Below, piece after piece: positions 1-5,472 of a stretch of DNA of 5,486 bases. The DNA is from Verrucomicrobia bacterium 12-59-8 (GTDB lineage Bacteria; Verrucomicrobiota; Verrucomicrobiae; Verrucomicrobiales; Verrucomicrobiaceae). Position numbers and translations under genes: made by a program. The notes beneath the pieces were generated by a model. The model was not told the origin of the DNA and ran no database searches. It worked only from the letters and a program-made list of their open reading frames with translations. The stretch lies in contig NCCR01000290.1 in NCBI GenBank assembly GCA_002279765.1, positions 1-5,486 on the forward strand. Direction: 5' to 3'. The stretch's first letter is position 1. Every line of letters begins with the position of its first letter.

Positions 1-34
1 CGGAAATCCGTTTTGGAAAATGCTAGGCCCCACA

Positions 35-61
35 GCGCCCTCCCTGCGGCCATCAGGCAGC
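35..61. repeat. REP-like intergenic repeat, copy 1
   Basis: Bases 35-58 match 1325-1348 at 22 of 24 positions (shared core CCCTGCGGCCATC, then GGC). The potential hairpin GCGGCC-ATCA-GGCAGC (46-61) has one mismatched pair. It lies seven bases past the stop of the AAA ATPase gene, where a transcript-end or mRNA-stabilising structure would sit, but there is no T tract of a classic terminator. Confidence 0.55.
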
Positions 62-67
62 CCCACC

Positions 68-1240
68 TCACCTCCAGCTGTCACCGGGCATGGTGCGCTT
101 CATGAACTCATCAAACAGCGGCACCGTGAAGGCCGTGTCGCCGTGGCTGGGGCTCCAGATCATCCCCTTCACGATCAACTGGCTGCGCGTCGGGCCCAGC
201 GAGGTCACTTCGCGCTTGAGCTGTTCGGCAATATCGCCGGAGCGGTGGGGGCCGGGGCCCAGCTCTGCCATGGCGCGCAGGTACTTCTTTTCAGAGGGTG
301 TCAGCCGGTCAAAGCGCACCCGGAAAAAGCTCTCGTCCAGCGCAGCGATGGCGCTCACACTCGCGCACTCCACGTCCTTCAGGGTGATCGGAGACTCATC
401 TGCCACATCCCACGCATGCTTGCCCCACTCCTGCAGGAAGTAGGGGTAGCCCTGAGTCTCGCGGAGGATGTGGTTCAGGGCGTCTGCATTCACACGCACC
501 CCCTCGTCCTCAGCAGGTTTGGTGATCGCCAGGCTCGCAGCAGCGGCGGGCAGCGGCCCGATCTGCGGAAAATCAAACAGTCGCTCCGCATACGATTTGG
601 CACGCCCCATCTTACCCGGCAGCTGTGGCAGACCCGCTCCCACCAAAACGACAGGAAGACTGCGCTGGGCGATCCGATGCAGCGCAGTAATCAGAGACGC
701 GAGCTGCTCCTCCTCCACGTATTGCAGCTCATCCACAAACATCACCAGCGCGGTTCCCGCCTTTTTCACCGCGCTTCCCGCCACTTCCAGCAGAGCCTGC
801 AAATCGTGCTCCAGATCGCCATTATCCGCCAGACCCGGTTCGGGCTCGAGGTCAAAGCCCACTTCTATGTCGGCATACTTCAGTTTCAGTGCCTTCGCAA
901 AGCCAGCCAGCCCGCGCAGTGCCCGCTGCGCCAGCTCCCGCGCCTGCTCAGTTCGCGACAGCTTCAGCAGAGCCTGCCGAAGCTGGGGCGCCAGGATCGC
1001 CGGCAGCGAGCGGTTCTCCGGCGCTTCCACTCGGATTGTCAGGAAACCCGCCTCCTCCGCCTCCTCACGCAACCGGTCCAGCAGCACCGTCTTTCCCACC
1101 CCCCGGAGGCCCACCATCAAGATGCTCTTCGTCGGGCGTCCGGCCCGGATTCTCGCCAGCGCGATGCGCACGATCTCCCGCAGACTATCACGACCCGCCA
1201 GTTCTGGCGGAGGCGTGTAAGGATTGCGAACCGGGTCCAA
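68..1240 (-). CDS. AAA-family ATPase (Orc1/Cdc6-like or STAND-related P-loop protein)
   Basis: Predicted cytosolic 390-residue ATPase. Seen: an N-terminal lead-in PNPY/PPELAGRD-type segment (residues 5-18), Walker A GLRGVGKT at 44-51, Walker B LVMFVDE at 165-171, a sensor-1-like strand VVLVGAGLPQL at 197-207, a conserved-looking YAERLF (R220) and a likely C-terminal winged helix at about 310-385. This order matches the widespread AAA_16/Orc1-Cdc6-like bacterial ATPases, most of which have no assigned function. The start is taken as TTG at 1240: an in-frame TAA lies seven codons upstream, and the first ATG (residue 42) would remove the lead-in and abut Walker A. No Shine-Dalgarno sequence is visible. 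It lies 176 bp downstream of the TIR-STAND gene on the same strand, so co-transcription is possible but not shown. The ATPase fold is secure; the role is unknown. Confidence 0.87.
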   Translation of the reverse strand: MDPVRNPYTPPPELAGRDSLREIVRIALARIRAGRPTKSILMVGLRGVGKTVLLDRLREEAEEAGFLTIRVEAPENRSLPAILAPQLRQALLKLSRTEQARELAQRALRGLAGFAKALKLKYADIEVGFDLEPEPGLADNGDLEHDLQALLEVAGSAVKKAGTALVMFVDELQYVEEEQLASLITALHRIAQRSLPVVLVGAGLPQLPGKMGRAKSYAERLFDFPQIGPLPAAAASLAITKPAEDEGVRVNADALNHILRETQGYPYFLQEWGKHAWDVADESPITLKDVECASVSAIAALDESFFRVRFDRLTPSEKKYLRAMAELGPGPHRSGDIAEQLKREVTSLGPTRSQLIVKGMIWSPSHGDTAFTVPLFDEFMKRTMPGDSWR

Positions 1241-1300
1241 GGCCGATTTATAGCGAGTTTAGCCAGTTTATAAGAAAAACATAAACTGCCAAATTTCACT
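1241..1300 (-). promoter_or_regulatory. AT-rich stretch, possible promoter of the AAA ATPase gene
   Basis: In a very GC-rich window this stretch stands out as AT-rich. On the minus strand it has two TATAAA boxes, at 1247-1252 and 1267-1272, 20 bp apart. The first is only six bases from the TTG start, so initiation from it would give an almost leaderless message; the second would give a leader of about 20 bases. No good -35 match (TTGGCA at 1287-1292 is too close to the second box) was found. Weak call. Confidence 0.3.
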
Positions 1301-1324
1301 CAAACCCATCTCGTCTCACCCACC

Positions 1325-1351
1325 GCGCCCACCCTGCGGCCATCGGGCCGC
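1325..1351. repeat. REP-like intergenic repeat, copy 2
   Basis: Second copy of the repeat at 35-61. Here the hairpin is perfect: GCGGCC (1336-1341), loop ATCG, GGCCGC (1346-1351). It lies 66 bases past the TIR-STAND stop on the same strand as copy 1 relative to its upstream gene. No U-rich tail follows, so a rho-independent terminator is not supported. Confidence 0.55.
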
Positions 1352-1367
1352 CTCCCCTCCGGCACCC

Positions 1368-1439
1368 TTTTCACTTACCCCTTTTCACTTTTCACTTACC
1401 CCTTTTCACTTTTCACTTACCCCTTTTCACTTTTCACTT
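1368..1439. repeat. 21-bp tandem repeat, about 3.4 copies, overlapping the TIR-STAND stop
   Basis: The unit (TTTTCACTTACCCC plus TTTTCAC on the plus strand) recurs with exact 21-bp period from 1368 and diverges at 1440. Copies are identical. Read on the minus strand each unit encodes VKSEKG followed by TAA in the TIR-STAND frame. The first TAA met (1417-1419) ends the protein, and two more in-frame TAA codons follow at 1396-1398 and 1375-1377. The last six codons of the gene are therefore repeat-derived. Confidence 0.9.
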
Positions 1440-4050
1440 CTTCCTCCCCCCCACACTCCCCCAGCGTCCACTGCGCACTGGCGAGGTCGGGCGAGCCAAG
1501 GCGGGTGAAGATCTCCACCGCACGGCGGGCATACGGCAGCCCCTCCGCGCCGCGCCTCTGCCGTGCCAGGGCCTTGGCGAGGCGTCGGCTATCCAAGGCA
1601 ATCAATTCCTGGCGTCCCACATTCTCGGACAAGGGCAGGGCCTCGCGGGCCAGAGACTCGGCCTGCGGCCAGTCCTCGCGGTCCAGCGCCAGCGCCGCCA
1701 GATTGCCCGTGAAGATGGCGACGCCTTCGGAGTAGCCGACCGCACGGGCCACGCGCAGGGCCTCGCGGTAGTCCCGCTCAGAGGCATCGAAATCGCCGGA
1801 GAACTTCTCGGCATCGGCGAGAGTGCTCAGATCAATCGCCACATCCGCGCTCTCGGCGGCCAGGCTGCGATCCAGCTCCACCACCTGGCGATAGGCGGCG
1901 ATAGCAGCGGGGTAATCCTTCCGCAACTCGTGACCGTTGCCTCGCAGTTGCAGGGCGATGGCGCGCTCGCGAATGCCTGCCTGCCCCGCGCTGCCGGGCG
2001 GAAAGGCCTGCTGCCAGTGCGCCGCGGCGCGGTCCGCGCAGGCCAGCACTGCCTCCGCCTGCCCGCGCAGGTAGTGCATCCAGCCTGCCTGATAGACCCG
2101 CCAGCCGGCATTGGCGTGATCTCCCGCAACCACCGCCCGGTCCTCCGCCTGCTGGCAGAGGGCCAGCCGTTCATCCCAGCGGCCGTTGAAGTTGAGGAAA
2201 TTTTGAAGCGCACCGCAAACCTCCTGCAGCCGGTCATTGTCCCCGGCGAGGAAGAGCGGCAGGGCCGGGGCCACGCCGGGCCAGGCGGTATCCAGCACGG
2301 GGAAGCGGTCGTGGTTTTTGCCGCCGTTTTCCAGGATGAGCGCGTAGGCGCGCTGCTCCAGGCGGCTGCCGGTGGCGGCGATGACTTCGGGCTTCTTGTG
2401 CCGCAGGAAGTCGGCCACCAGCGGCACGAGCTTGAAGGTCTGCAACTCCGTGCTGGGAATGACGAGGGAGCGGTTGGTCAGGCTGCGCAGGGCGCGGTCG
2501 ATCTCCGCCACGGTCAGCGCGGGCGCTGGGTCTGCGCCTGTAGAAGTCGGAGCGGACAGGAGTGTCTGCGCTCCCGTTGGGCCGGTGGCGTTGTCAGCCG
2601 GTGTCAGGGTGGGGCGCTGTGTCCCCACAGCGCCGTCCGGCGGCGGGCTGGGGACAGCCCGCCCTACCTCAAACCCCACAATCGCCGCGATGTGCTCCAC
2701 GCTCGCCGGCTGCGTGAAGTACGTCAGCGCACACAGCGCCTGCGTCTCTGCCGCGCTGAAGCCCGCCGCCAGATCGCCAAACACAAACTCCAGCGGGTCA
2801 TTCCCCGGCGGGCAGGAGCGCAGGAAGTGGAGGGCATCCGTAAACGTCAGGCAGTGGCCGCGGCCGATCTGCCCCGCCGTCCAGCGCAGCAGCAGCGGCG
2901 CGCCGCCCGTCTCGCGGTAGAGCACCAGCCTCTCCGCCTCGCTGGTCTTGGCGAGTTCGTGGTTGTGCGTGGCCAGCTCGGCGAGCGTTTGCAGCGCAGC
3001 CTCCACGCTGAGCTTTCCCAGGATCAGCTCCGCCGCGCCAGAGCCGATGCGGCCCCGGCTCGTCAGGATGGCCTTGCAGCCTGTGGGCAGCCGTTTCACA
3101 AAGGTGAAGACGGTGTCCCGCTCCGGTTTGAGCAGGCTCTCCAGGTTGTCCAAAATCAGCAGCGCACGCGCGCCGCGCAGCGCCTCCAGCAGCAGGCGCG
3201 GGCGCTGGTCATTGGCCTGCTTCAGGATGTCGTCGCGCCCGATCTCCCGCGCCAGCTCGCCGAGTAGCTCCGTGAGCCCGCTGAGCATGAAGCCGCTGAG
3301 ATCGCGCAGACCGTCGTCGTCCAGCTCGCGTGGTTTGAGCGAGACGAAGACGATGCGGTCAAACGCCCCCGGCTGCACCGCCAGGGCCGCACGCACCGCC
3401 AGCGAGGTCTTGCCCATGCCTCCCGGCCCATCGATCAGCGCGCCCCACGTCCGCGACTCCGGCTCCAGCGCCACGGCGATCTGAGCCAACTCCTCCTCAC
3501 GGCCAAAGAACGGCTGCAGCGCAGGGAGATTGTGCGGAATGCCAAAACCCGCAGGCGGCGTGACTAACGACGGAGGCGGCGTGAGGTGCCGCGCATGCTC
3601 CTGGGTGTAATGGTCCTTCGACTTGCCCTCATTGACCGCCAGCCGCTCAAGAATCAGCGCCGCGAACTGATGCGGCGTTTTGTCATCGAGCTCGATGAAG
3701 CCTGCCGCTGGTGTGAGGCCATCGGCTGTCGCATGATCAAACCGACTCTGCATCACGCGGTGGCCGTCCTGCTTTGTCAGCAGGCTGTAGATGTGCGTCC
3801 ACTCCCAGCCCGTCCAGAGCTTGTCGTCATACTTTTCGCAGAGCACCGGGACGATGAGATCGGACTCCTCACTGTAGAGCTTCGCCAGCTTGATGCCGAG
3901 ATTATAGACCGCAAACTCCGCCTCATGATACTTGTCGTAAAGGATGGACCCTTGGCCAAAGCACCCCGCCAGCACCTGCGCCACCTTTTCGACAAACGCA
4001 CGCGTCTCCCCGGCGAAGGAGAAGGCGATGCGGAAGCGCTTGGGACTCAT
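1417..4050 (-). CDS. TIR-STAND (NB-ARC-like)-TPR protein, probable NAD+-cleaving defence sensor
   Basis: An 877-residue NLR-like protein. Residues 5-140 are a TIR-type domain: strand FRIAFSFAGE, then SDLIVPVLCEKY (63-74) and W79-TGW-E83, the WxxxE pattern whose glutamate is catalytic in NADase TIR domains such as SARM1. A Pro-rich linker (157-180) leads to a STAND ATPase module with the entry motif FFGREEEL, Walker A GPGGMGKTS (208-216), Walker B LLILDN (297-302), the sensor-like ILTSRGR (328-334) and GGAPL (382-386). A winged helix (about 430-530) is interrupted by a low-complexity insert at about 463-511 made of palindromic repeats. Residues 600-866 are TPR-like helical repeats, the likely ligand-sensing arm. 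Known for the family: sensor binding drives oligomerisation and activates the effector, often against phage; that role is inferred here. ATG start; no Shine-Dalgarno sequence, and a G9 tract sits just upstream. The last six codons lie in a tandem repeat. Confidence 0.92.
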   Translation of the reverse strand: MSPKRFRIAFSFAGETRAFVEKVAQVLAGCFGQGSILYDKYHEAEFAVYNLGIKLAKLYSEESDLIVPVLCEKYDDKLWTGWEWTHIYSLLTKQDGHRVMQSRFDHATADGLTPAAGFIELDDKTPHQFAALILERLAVNEGKSKDHYTQEHARHLTPPPSLVTPPAGFGIPHNLPALQPFFGREEELAQIAVALEPESRTWGALIDGPGGMGKTSLAVRAALAVQPGAFDRIVFVSLKPRELDDDGLRDLSGFMLSGLTELLGELAREIGRDDILKQANDQRPRLLLEALRGARALLILDNLESLLKPERDTVFTFVKRLPTGCKAILTSRGRIGSGAAELILGKLSVEAALQTLAELATHNHELAKTSEAERLVLYRETGGAPLLLRWTAGQIGRGHCLTFTDALHFLRSCPPGNDPLEFVFGDLAAGFSAAETQALCALTYFTQPASVEHIAAIVGFEVGRAVPSPPPDGAVGTQRPTLTPADNATGPTGAQTLLSAPTSTGADPAPALTVAEIDRALRSLTNRSLVIPSTELQTFKLVPLVADFLRHKKPEVIAATGSRLEQRAYALILENGGKNHDRFPVLDTAWPGVAPALPLFLAGDNDRLQEVCGALQNFLNFNGRWDERLALCQQAEDRAVVAGDHANAGWRVYQAGWMHYLRGQAEAVLACADRAAAHWQQAFPPGSAGQAGIRERAIALQLRGNGHELRKDYPAAIAAYRQVVELDRSLAAESADVAIDLSTLADAEKFSGDFDASERDYREALRVARAVGYSEGVAIFTGNLAALALDREDWPQAESLAREALPLSENVGRQELIALDSRRLAKALARQRRGAEGLPYARRAVEIFTRLGSPDLASAQWTLGECGGEEEVKSEKG
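2540..2574 (+). repeat. GTAG-footed palindrome inside the TIR-STAND gene
   Basis: GTAG (2540-2543), then five bases, then the stem GGAGCGGACA (2549-2558), loop GGAG, and TGTC-TG-CGCTCC (2563-2574), which pairs fully apart from a two-base bulge. It has a different stem from the other hairpins in this window, so it is probably a second repeat family. It is translated on the minus strand as part of the insert (about residues 492-504, including GAQTLLSAPT). Confidence 0.6.
2609..2634 (+). repeat. REP-like hairpin inside the TIR-STAND gene, left half of an inverted pair
   Basis: Foot GTGG (2609-2612, one change from GTAG), arm GGCGCTGTG (2613-2621), loop TCCC, arm CACAGCGCC (2626-2634): a perfect 9-bp stem. 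It faces the copy at 2642-2667 across a seven-base linker, giving a REPIN/BIME-like arrangement within coding sequence. Confidence 0.75.
2642..2667 (-). repeat. REP-like hairpin inside the TIR-STAND gene, right half of an inverted pair
   Basis: Arm GGCGGGCTG (2642-2650), loop GGGA, arm CAGCCCGCC (2655-2663), then CTAC (2664-2667), which is GTAG on the minus strand. A perfect 9-bp stem with the same design as the intergenic copies at the right end but a different middle of the arm. Translated as part of the residue 463-511 insert. Confidence 0.78.
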
Positions 4051-4191
4051 GCAGGGCAGGGGGGGGGAAACGAATCCCGCCCATAGAAGCGAAACTCAGC
4101 CTTTTGGCTAGGCATTTTTCGGGGTGCCGTGGCGCCGCCGGGCAGCCACGCGGTACCGCCATGGGAAAAGTCAGATCCGCGCAAGATCGTG
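4051..4191. other. Divergent intergenic region between TIR-STAND and toxin-antitoxin genes
   Basis: No gene is supported here. It holds a G9 tract at 4059-4067 just upstream of the TIR-STAND start, a small AGCC-TTTT-GGCT hairpin (about 4098-4109), and a stronger stem CGTGGC/GCCACG at 4128-4133 and 4145-4150 with an 11-base loop. The leftward gene's promoter must lie in this region, but no convincing -35/-10 pair was seen on the minus strand. Confidence 0.5.
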
Positions 4192-4233
4192 TTGACTTCT
4201 GAATCAAATGAGACGATTGATTGTATCAAATGA
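4192..4233 (+). promoter_or_regulatory. Probable promoter/operator of the antitoxin-toxin operon
   Basis: A good -35-like TTGACT lies at 4192-4197; a -10 is not clear (GATTGA at 4215-4220 has the right spacing but a poor match). Overlapping it are ordered repeats. ATCAAATGA occurs at 4203-4211 and 4225-4233, 22 bp apart, about two helical turns. The inverted pair AATCAA/TTGATT sits at 4202-4207 and 4217-4222, and the compact palindrome TTGAT-TGT-ATCAA at 4217-4229. Antitoxins of this family bind their own promoter, so these are plausible operator sites; binding is inferred. The second direct repeat overlaps the chosen start codon. Confidence 0.45.
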
Positions 4234-4745
4234 AAATGGAATCCACCCTCGTTCAAGAGACGCCCCGGCCCTACCCCAGCCGTGCGGAGAGCGGCGTGGA
4301 CAGCCTGAAAGCTGGCAGCGGCATCGTGGCTTACCTGGCGCATGGGGTTTTGGACAAGCGTGTGCCAGGGGAGTACACCCCGGCCAGGCTCATCCAGTCT
4401 CTCAAGACCGGGCTGCCCGTGCGGGAGCTGGAGGATCTGCGCAACAGCCTGGACCTTCCCATGGAAAGGCTCGTGCCCATGCTCGGCATCTCCAAGGCCA
4501 CCTTGCACCGCCGGATGGCGGCAGGGCGGCTGGGGCCCGCAGAGTCAGACCGCGTCGTCCGGTTTGCCAAGCTCCTGGGAAAGGCCGTTGGCGTGATGGA
4601 GTCCGCAGAGAATGCGCGTGCCTGGCTCAGCACCGGTCAGCGCGGTCTGGGCGGTGCGGTGCCACTGGAGTACGCAGAGACGGAAGTCGGTGCCCGTGAA
4701 GTCGAAGACCTGCTGGGCCGCATCGAATACGGAGTCTATGCATGA
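4230..4745 (+). CDS. Xre/MbcA/ParS-type antitoxin (DUF2384) of a RES toxin
   Basis: A 171-residue antitoxin. Seen: a poorly conserved N-terminus, a helical DNA-binding region (about 59-115) with a helix-turn-helix-like core MERLVPMLGISKATLHRRM (78-96), and a C-terminal DUF2384 segment with ENARAWL (127-133), GLGGAVPLEYAETEVG (139-154) and VEDLLGRIEYGV (158-169). In this family the C-terminal part blocks the RES active site and the helix-turn-helix binds the operon's own promoter. The start is uncertain: ATG 4230 is chosen, but ATG 4236 and TTG 4221 are in frame and none has a convincing Shine-Dalgarno sequence. A TGA directly precedes TTG 4221. The stop overlaps the toxin start as ATGA, the usual antitoxin-first coupling. 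Short repeats around 4202-4233 are candidate operator sites. The family call is strong because of both the domain pattern and the RES neighbour. Confidence 0.92.
   Translation: MKMESTLVQETPRPYPSRAESGVDSLKAGSGIVAYLAHGVLDKRVPGEYTPARLIQSLKTGLPVRELEDLRNSLDLPMERLVPMLGISKATLHRRMAAGRLGPAESDRVVRFAKLLGKAVGVMESAENARAWLSTGQRGLGGAVPLEYAETEVGAREVEDLLGRIEYGVYA
4731..4734 (+). promoter_or_regulatory. Ribosome binding site of the RES toxin
   Basis: GGAG lies inside the antitoxin coding sequence, seven bases before the toxin ATG. It is the only clear Shine-Dalgarno-like site at a gene start in this window and supports the ATGA-overlapping start. Confidence 0.6.
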
Positions 4746-5194
4746 AGCTGCGGGCGTGGCGTATCGTGAAGGCCAAGCATGCCGCCACCGCCTTCAGTGG
4801 CGAAGGCGCGCGGCTCTACGGCGGCCGCTGGAATTCCGCAGGGGTGAGCCTGGTTTACGCTAGCGGCAGCAAGGCGCTGGCCGCACTGGAATCCCTCGTC
4901 CACCTCAATCCGCCGGTGCTCTTCACGTATGCCGCCATCCCCATCGAGTTCGAGGCGGCGCTCGTGGAAAAAGCCAGCGCTTTACCCCCTGGCTGGGCAG
5001 ACTCGCCCGCCCCGCCGTCCACGCAGTCGATTGGCGATCTCTGGGTGCAGGAGGCGCGCTCCGCTGTTCTGGAGCTGCCCAGCGTCATCATCCCCACCGA
5101 GGCCAACTACCTGCTCAACCCCGCGCATCCCGGCTTCGCGCAAATCCTCTTCGGCCAGCCCGAACCCTTCGCCTTTGACCCACGCCTGCTCTGA
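4742..5194 (+). CDS. RES-domain toxin, probable NAD+-degrading enzyme
   Basis: A 150-residue protein that is almost entirely a RES domain. Seen: AWRIVK at the start, G-x-GARLYGGRWNSAG (R29), LVYAS (Y39), ALAALESLVHL (E50) and LELPSVIIPTEANYLLNP (S114, followed by NYLLNP and HP). The Arg, Glu and Ser are the residues that name the family. Characterised relatives degrade NAD+ (MbcT by phosphorolysis, Xre-RES toxins by depletion) or ADP-ribosylate a metabolic enzyme (ParT), stopping growth; which reaction applies here cannot be read from sequence. The ATG at 4742 overlaps the antitoxin stop by four bases and is preceded by GGAG at 4731-4734 with seven bases of spacing, so translation is coupled and this start is well supported. 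No truncation: length is typical and all key residues are present, so it should be active. Stop TGA at 5192. Confidence 0.94.
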   Translation: MKLRAWRIVKAKHAATAFSGEGARLYGGRWNSAGVSLVYASGSKALAALESLVHLNPPVLFTYAAIPIEFEAALVEKASALPPGWADSPAPPSTQSIGDLWVQEARSAVLELPSVIIPTEANYLLNPAHPGFAQILFGQPEPFAFDPRLL

Positions 5195-5310
5195 GCGCAC
5201 GGCAGGCCACCGCATGCATGTCCCCGGCCGCGCGGCACCGATGGCCAAGGGCCAAACTCATTTCCGCTTGGAGGGCTGACACTGGCGCGCAAGTCAGGGA
5301 CTCCGGCGGC
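5195..5310. other. Non-coding 3' flank of the RES toxin
   Basis: No gene is supported. A small TGGCC-AAG-GGCCA hairpin at 5242-5254 follows the toxin by about 50 bases but lacks a T tract. CTGAC/GTCAG arms near 5275-5297 may be a decayed relative of the adjacent hairpins. Confidence 0.4.
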
Positions 5311-5336
5311 GGCTGACTGAGGACAGTCAGCCCTAC
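5311..5336 (-). repeat. GTAG-hairpin REP-like element, right-end copy 1
   Basis: Arm GGCTGACTG (5311-5319), loop AGGA, arm CAGTCAGCC (5324-5332) and CTAC (5333-5336; GTAG on the minus strand). The 5'-GTAG-plus-hairpin design is that of REP elements moved by REP-associated IS200/IS605-like transposases; no such gene is in the window. Flanking CTACCCAGCGCA is shared with the copy at 5447. Confidence 0.82.
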
Positions 5337-5354
5337 CTGCCTACCCAGCGCATG

Positions 5355-5381
5355 GTAGGGCGGGCTTGTCCTCAAACCGCC
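5355..5381 (+). repeat. GTAG-hairpin REP-like element, right-end copy 2 (inverted)
   Basis: GTAG (5355-5358), arm GGCGGGCTTG (5359-5368), loop TCCT, arm CAAACCGCC (5373-5381). The stem has one mismatch and one bulged G, so this copy is slightly decayed. Orientation is opposite to its two neighbours, giving an inverted pair with 5311-5336 across 18 bases. Confidence 0.75.
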
Positions 5382-5446
5382 GTCGTTCGCAGGCTGGTGG
5401 GCTCCGTTTTTGCCCATGGACAGGCGTACACGCTTTGGCCCCACGC

Positions 5447-5472
5447 GGCTGACTGAGGACAGTCAGCCCTAC
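5447..5472 (-). repeat. GTAG-hairpin REP-like element, right-end copy 3
   Basis: Same hairpin as 5311-5336, base for base (arms 5447-5455 and 5460-5468, loop AGGA, CTAC 5469-5472), followed by the same CTACCCAGCGCA flank after a four-base difference in spacing. The 136-bp offset makes the two copies direct repeats around the inverted one. The array may continue beyond the window. Confidence 0.82.

Noticed and set aside
1..30. Possible similarity between the left end and minus-strand sequence near 4105-4120 (AAAATGC followed by a TAGG/CTAG-like stretch)
   Set aside because: Only about 10 of 13 bases match; too short and imperfect to call a flanking repeat of the locus.
20..1273. Long plus-strand open frame (417 codons) opposite the AAA ATPase
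   Set aside because: It mirrors the real gene on the other strand in high-GC DNA, and its product is Arg/Gln/His-rich with no recognisable domain, while the minus strand gives a clean ATPase.
2609..2667. Transcription terminator inside the TIR-STAND gene
   Set aside because: The stems are strong but no U tract follows in either direction, and the reading frame continues for over 350 codons with intact TPR-like sequence.
1930..3267. Long plus-strand open frame (445 codons) opposite the TIR-STAND gene
   Set aside because: Antisense shadow of GC-rich codons; Arg-rich product with no domain pattern, and it runs through the STAND ATPase core of the real gene.
4047..4508. Minus-strand open frame (153 codons) opposite the antitoxin
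   Set aside because: It overlaps a well-supported DUF2384 gene, has no domain pattern and ends at the poly-C tract before the TIR-STAND start.
5242..5254. Rho-independent terminator after the RES toxin
   Set aside because: The stem is only five base pairs and is followed by AACTCATTT, not a T run.
5115..5444. Minus-strand open frames at the right end
   Set aside because: They run across the hairpin repeats and the RES toxin end, with no recognisable protein features.
5311..5472. CRISPR array
   Set aside because: The repeats are palindromes in alternating orientation with uneven spacing (18 and 65 bases), not direct repeats with regular unique spacers.
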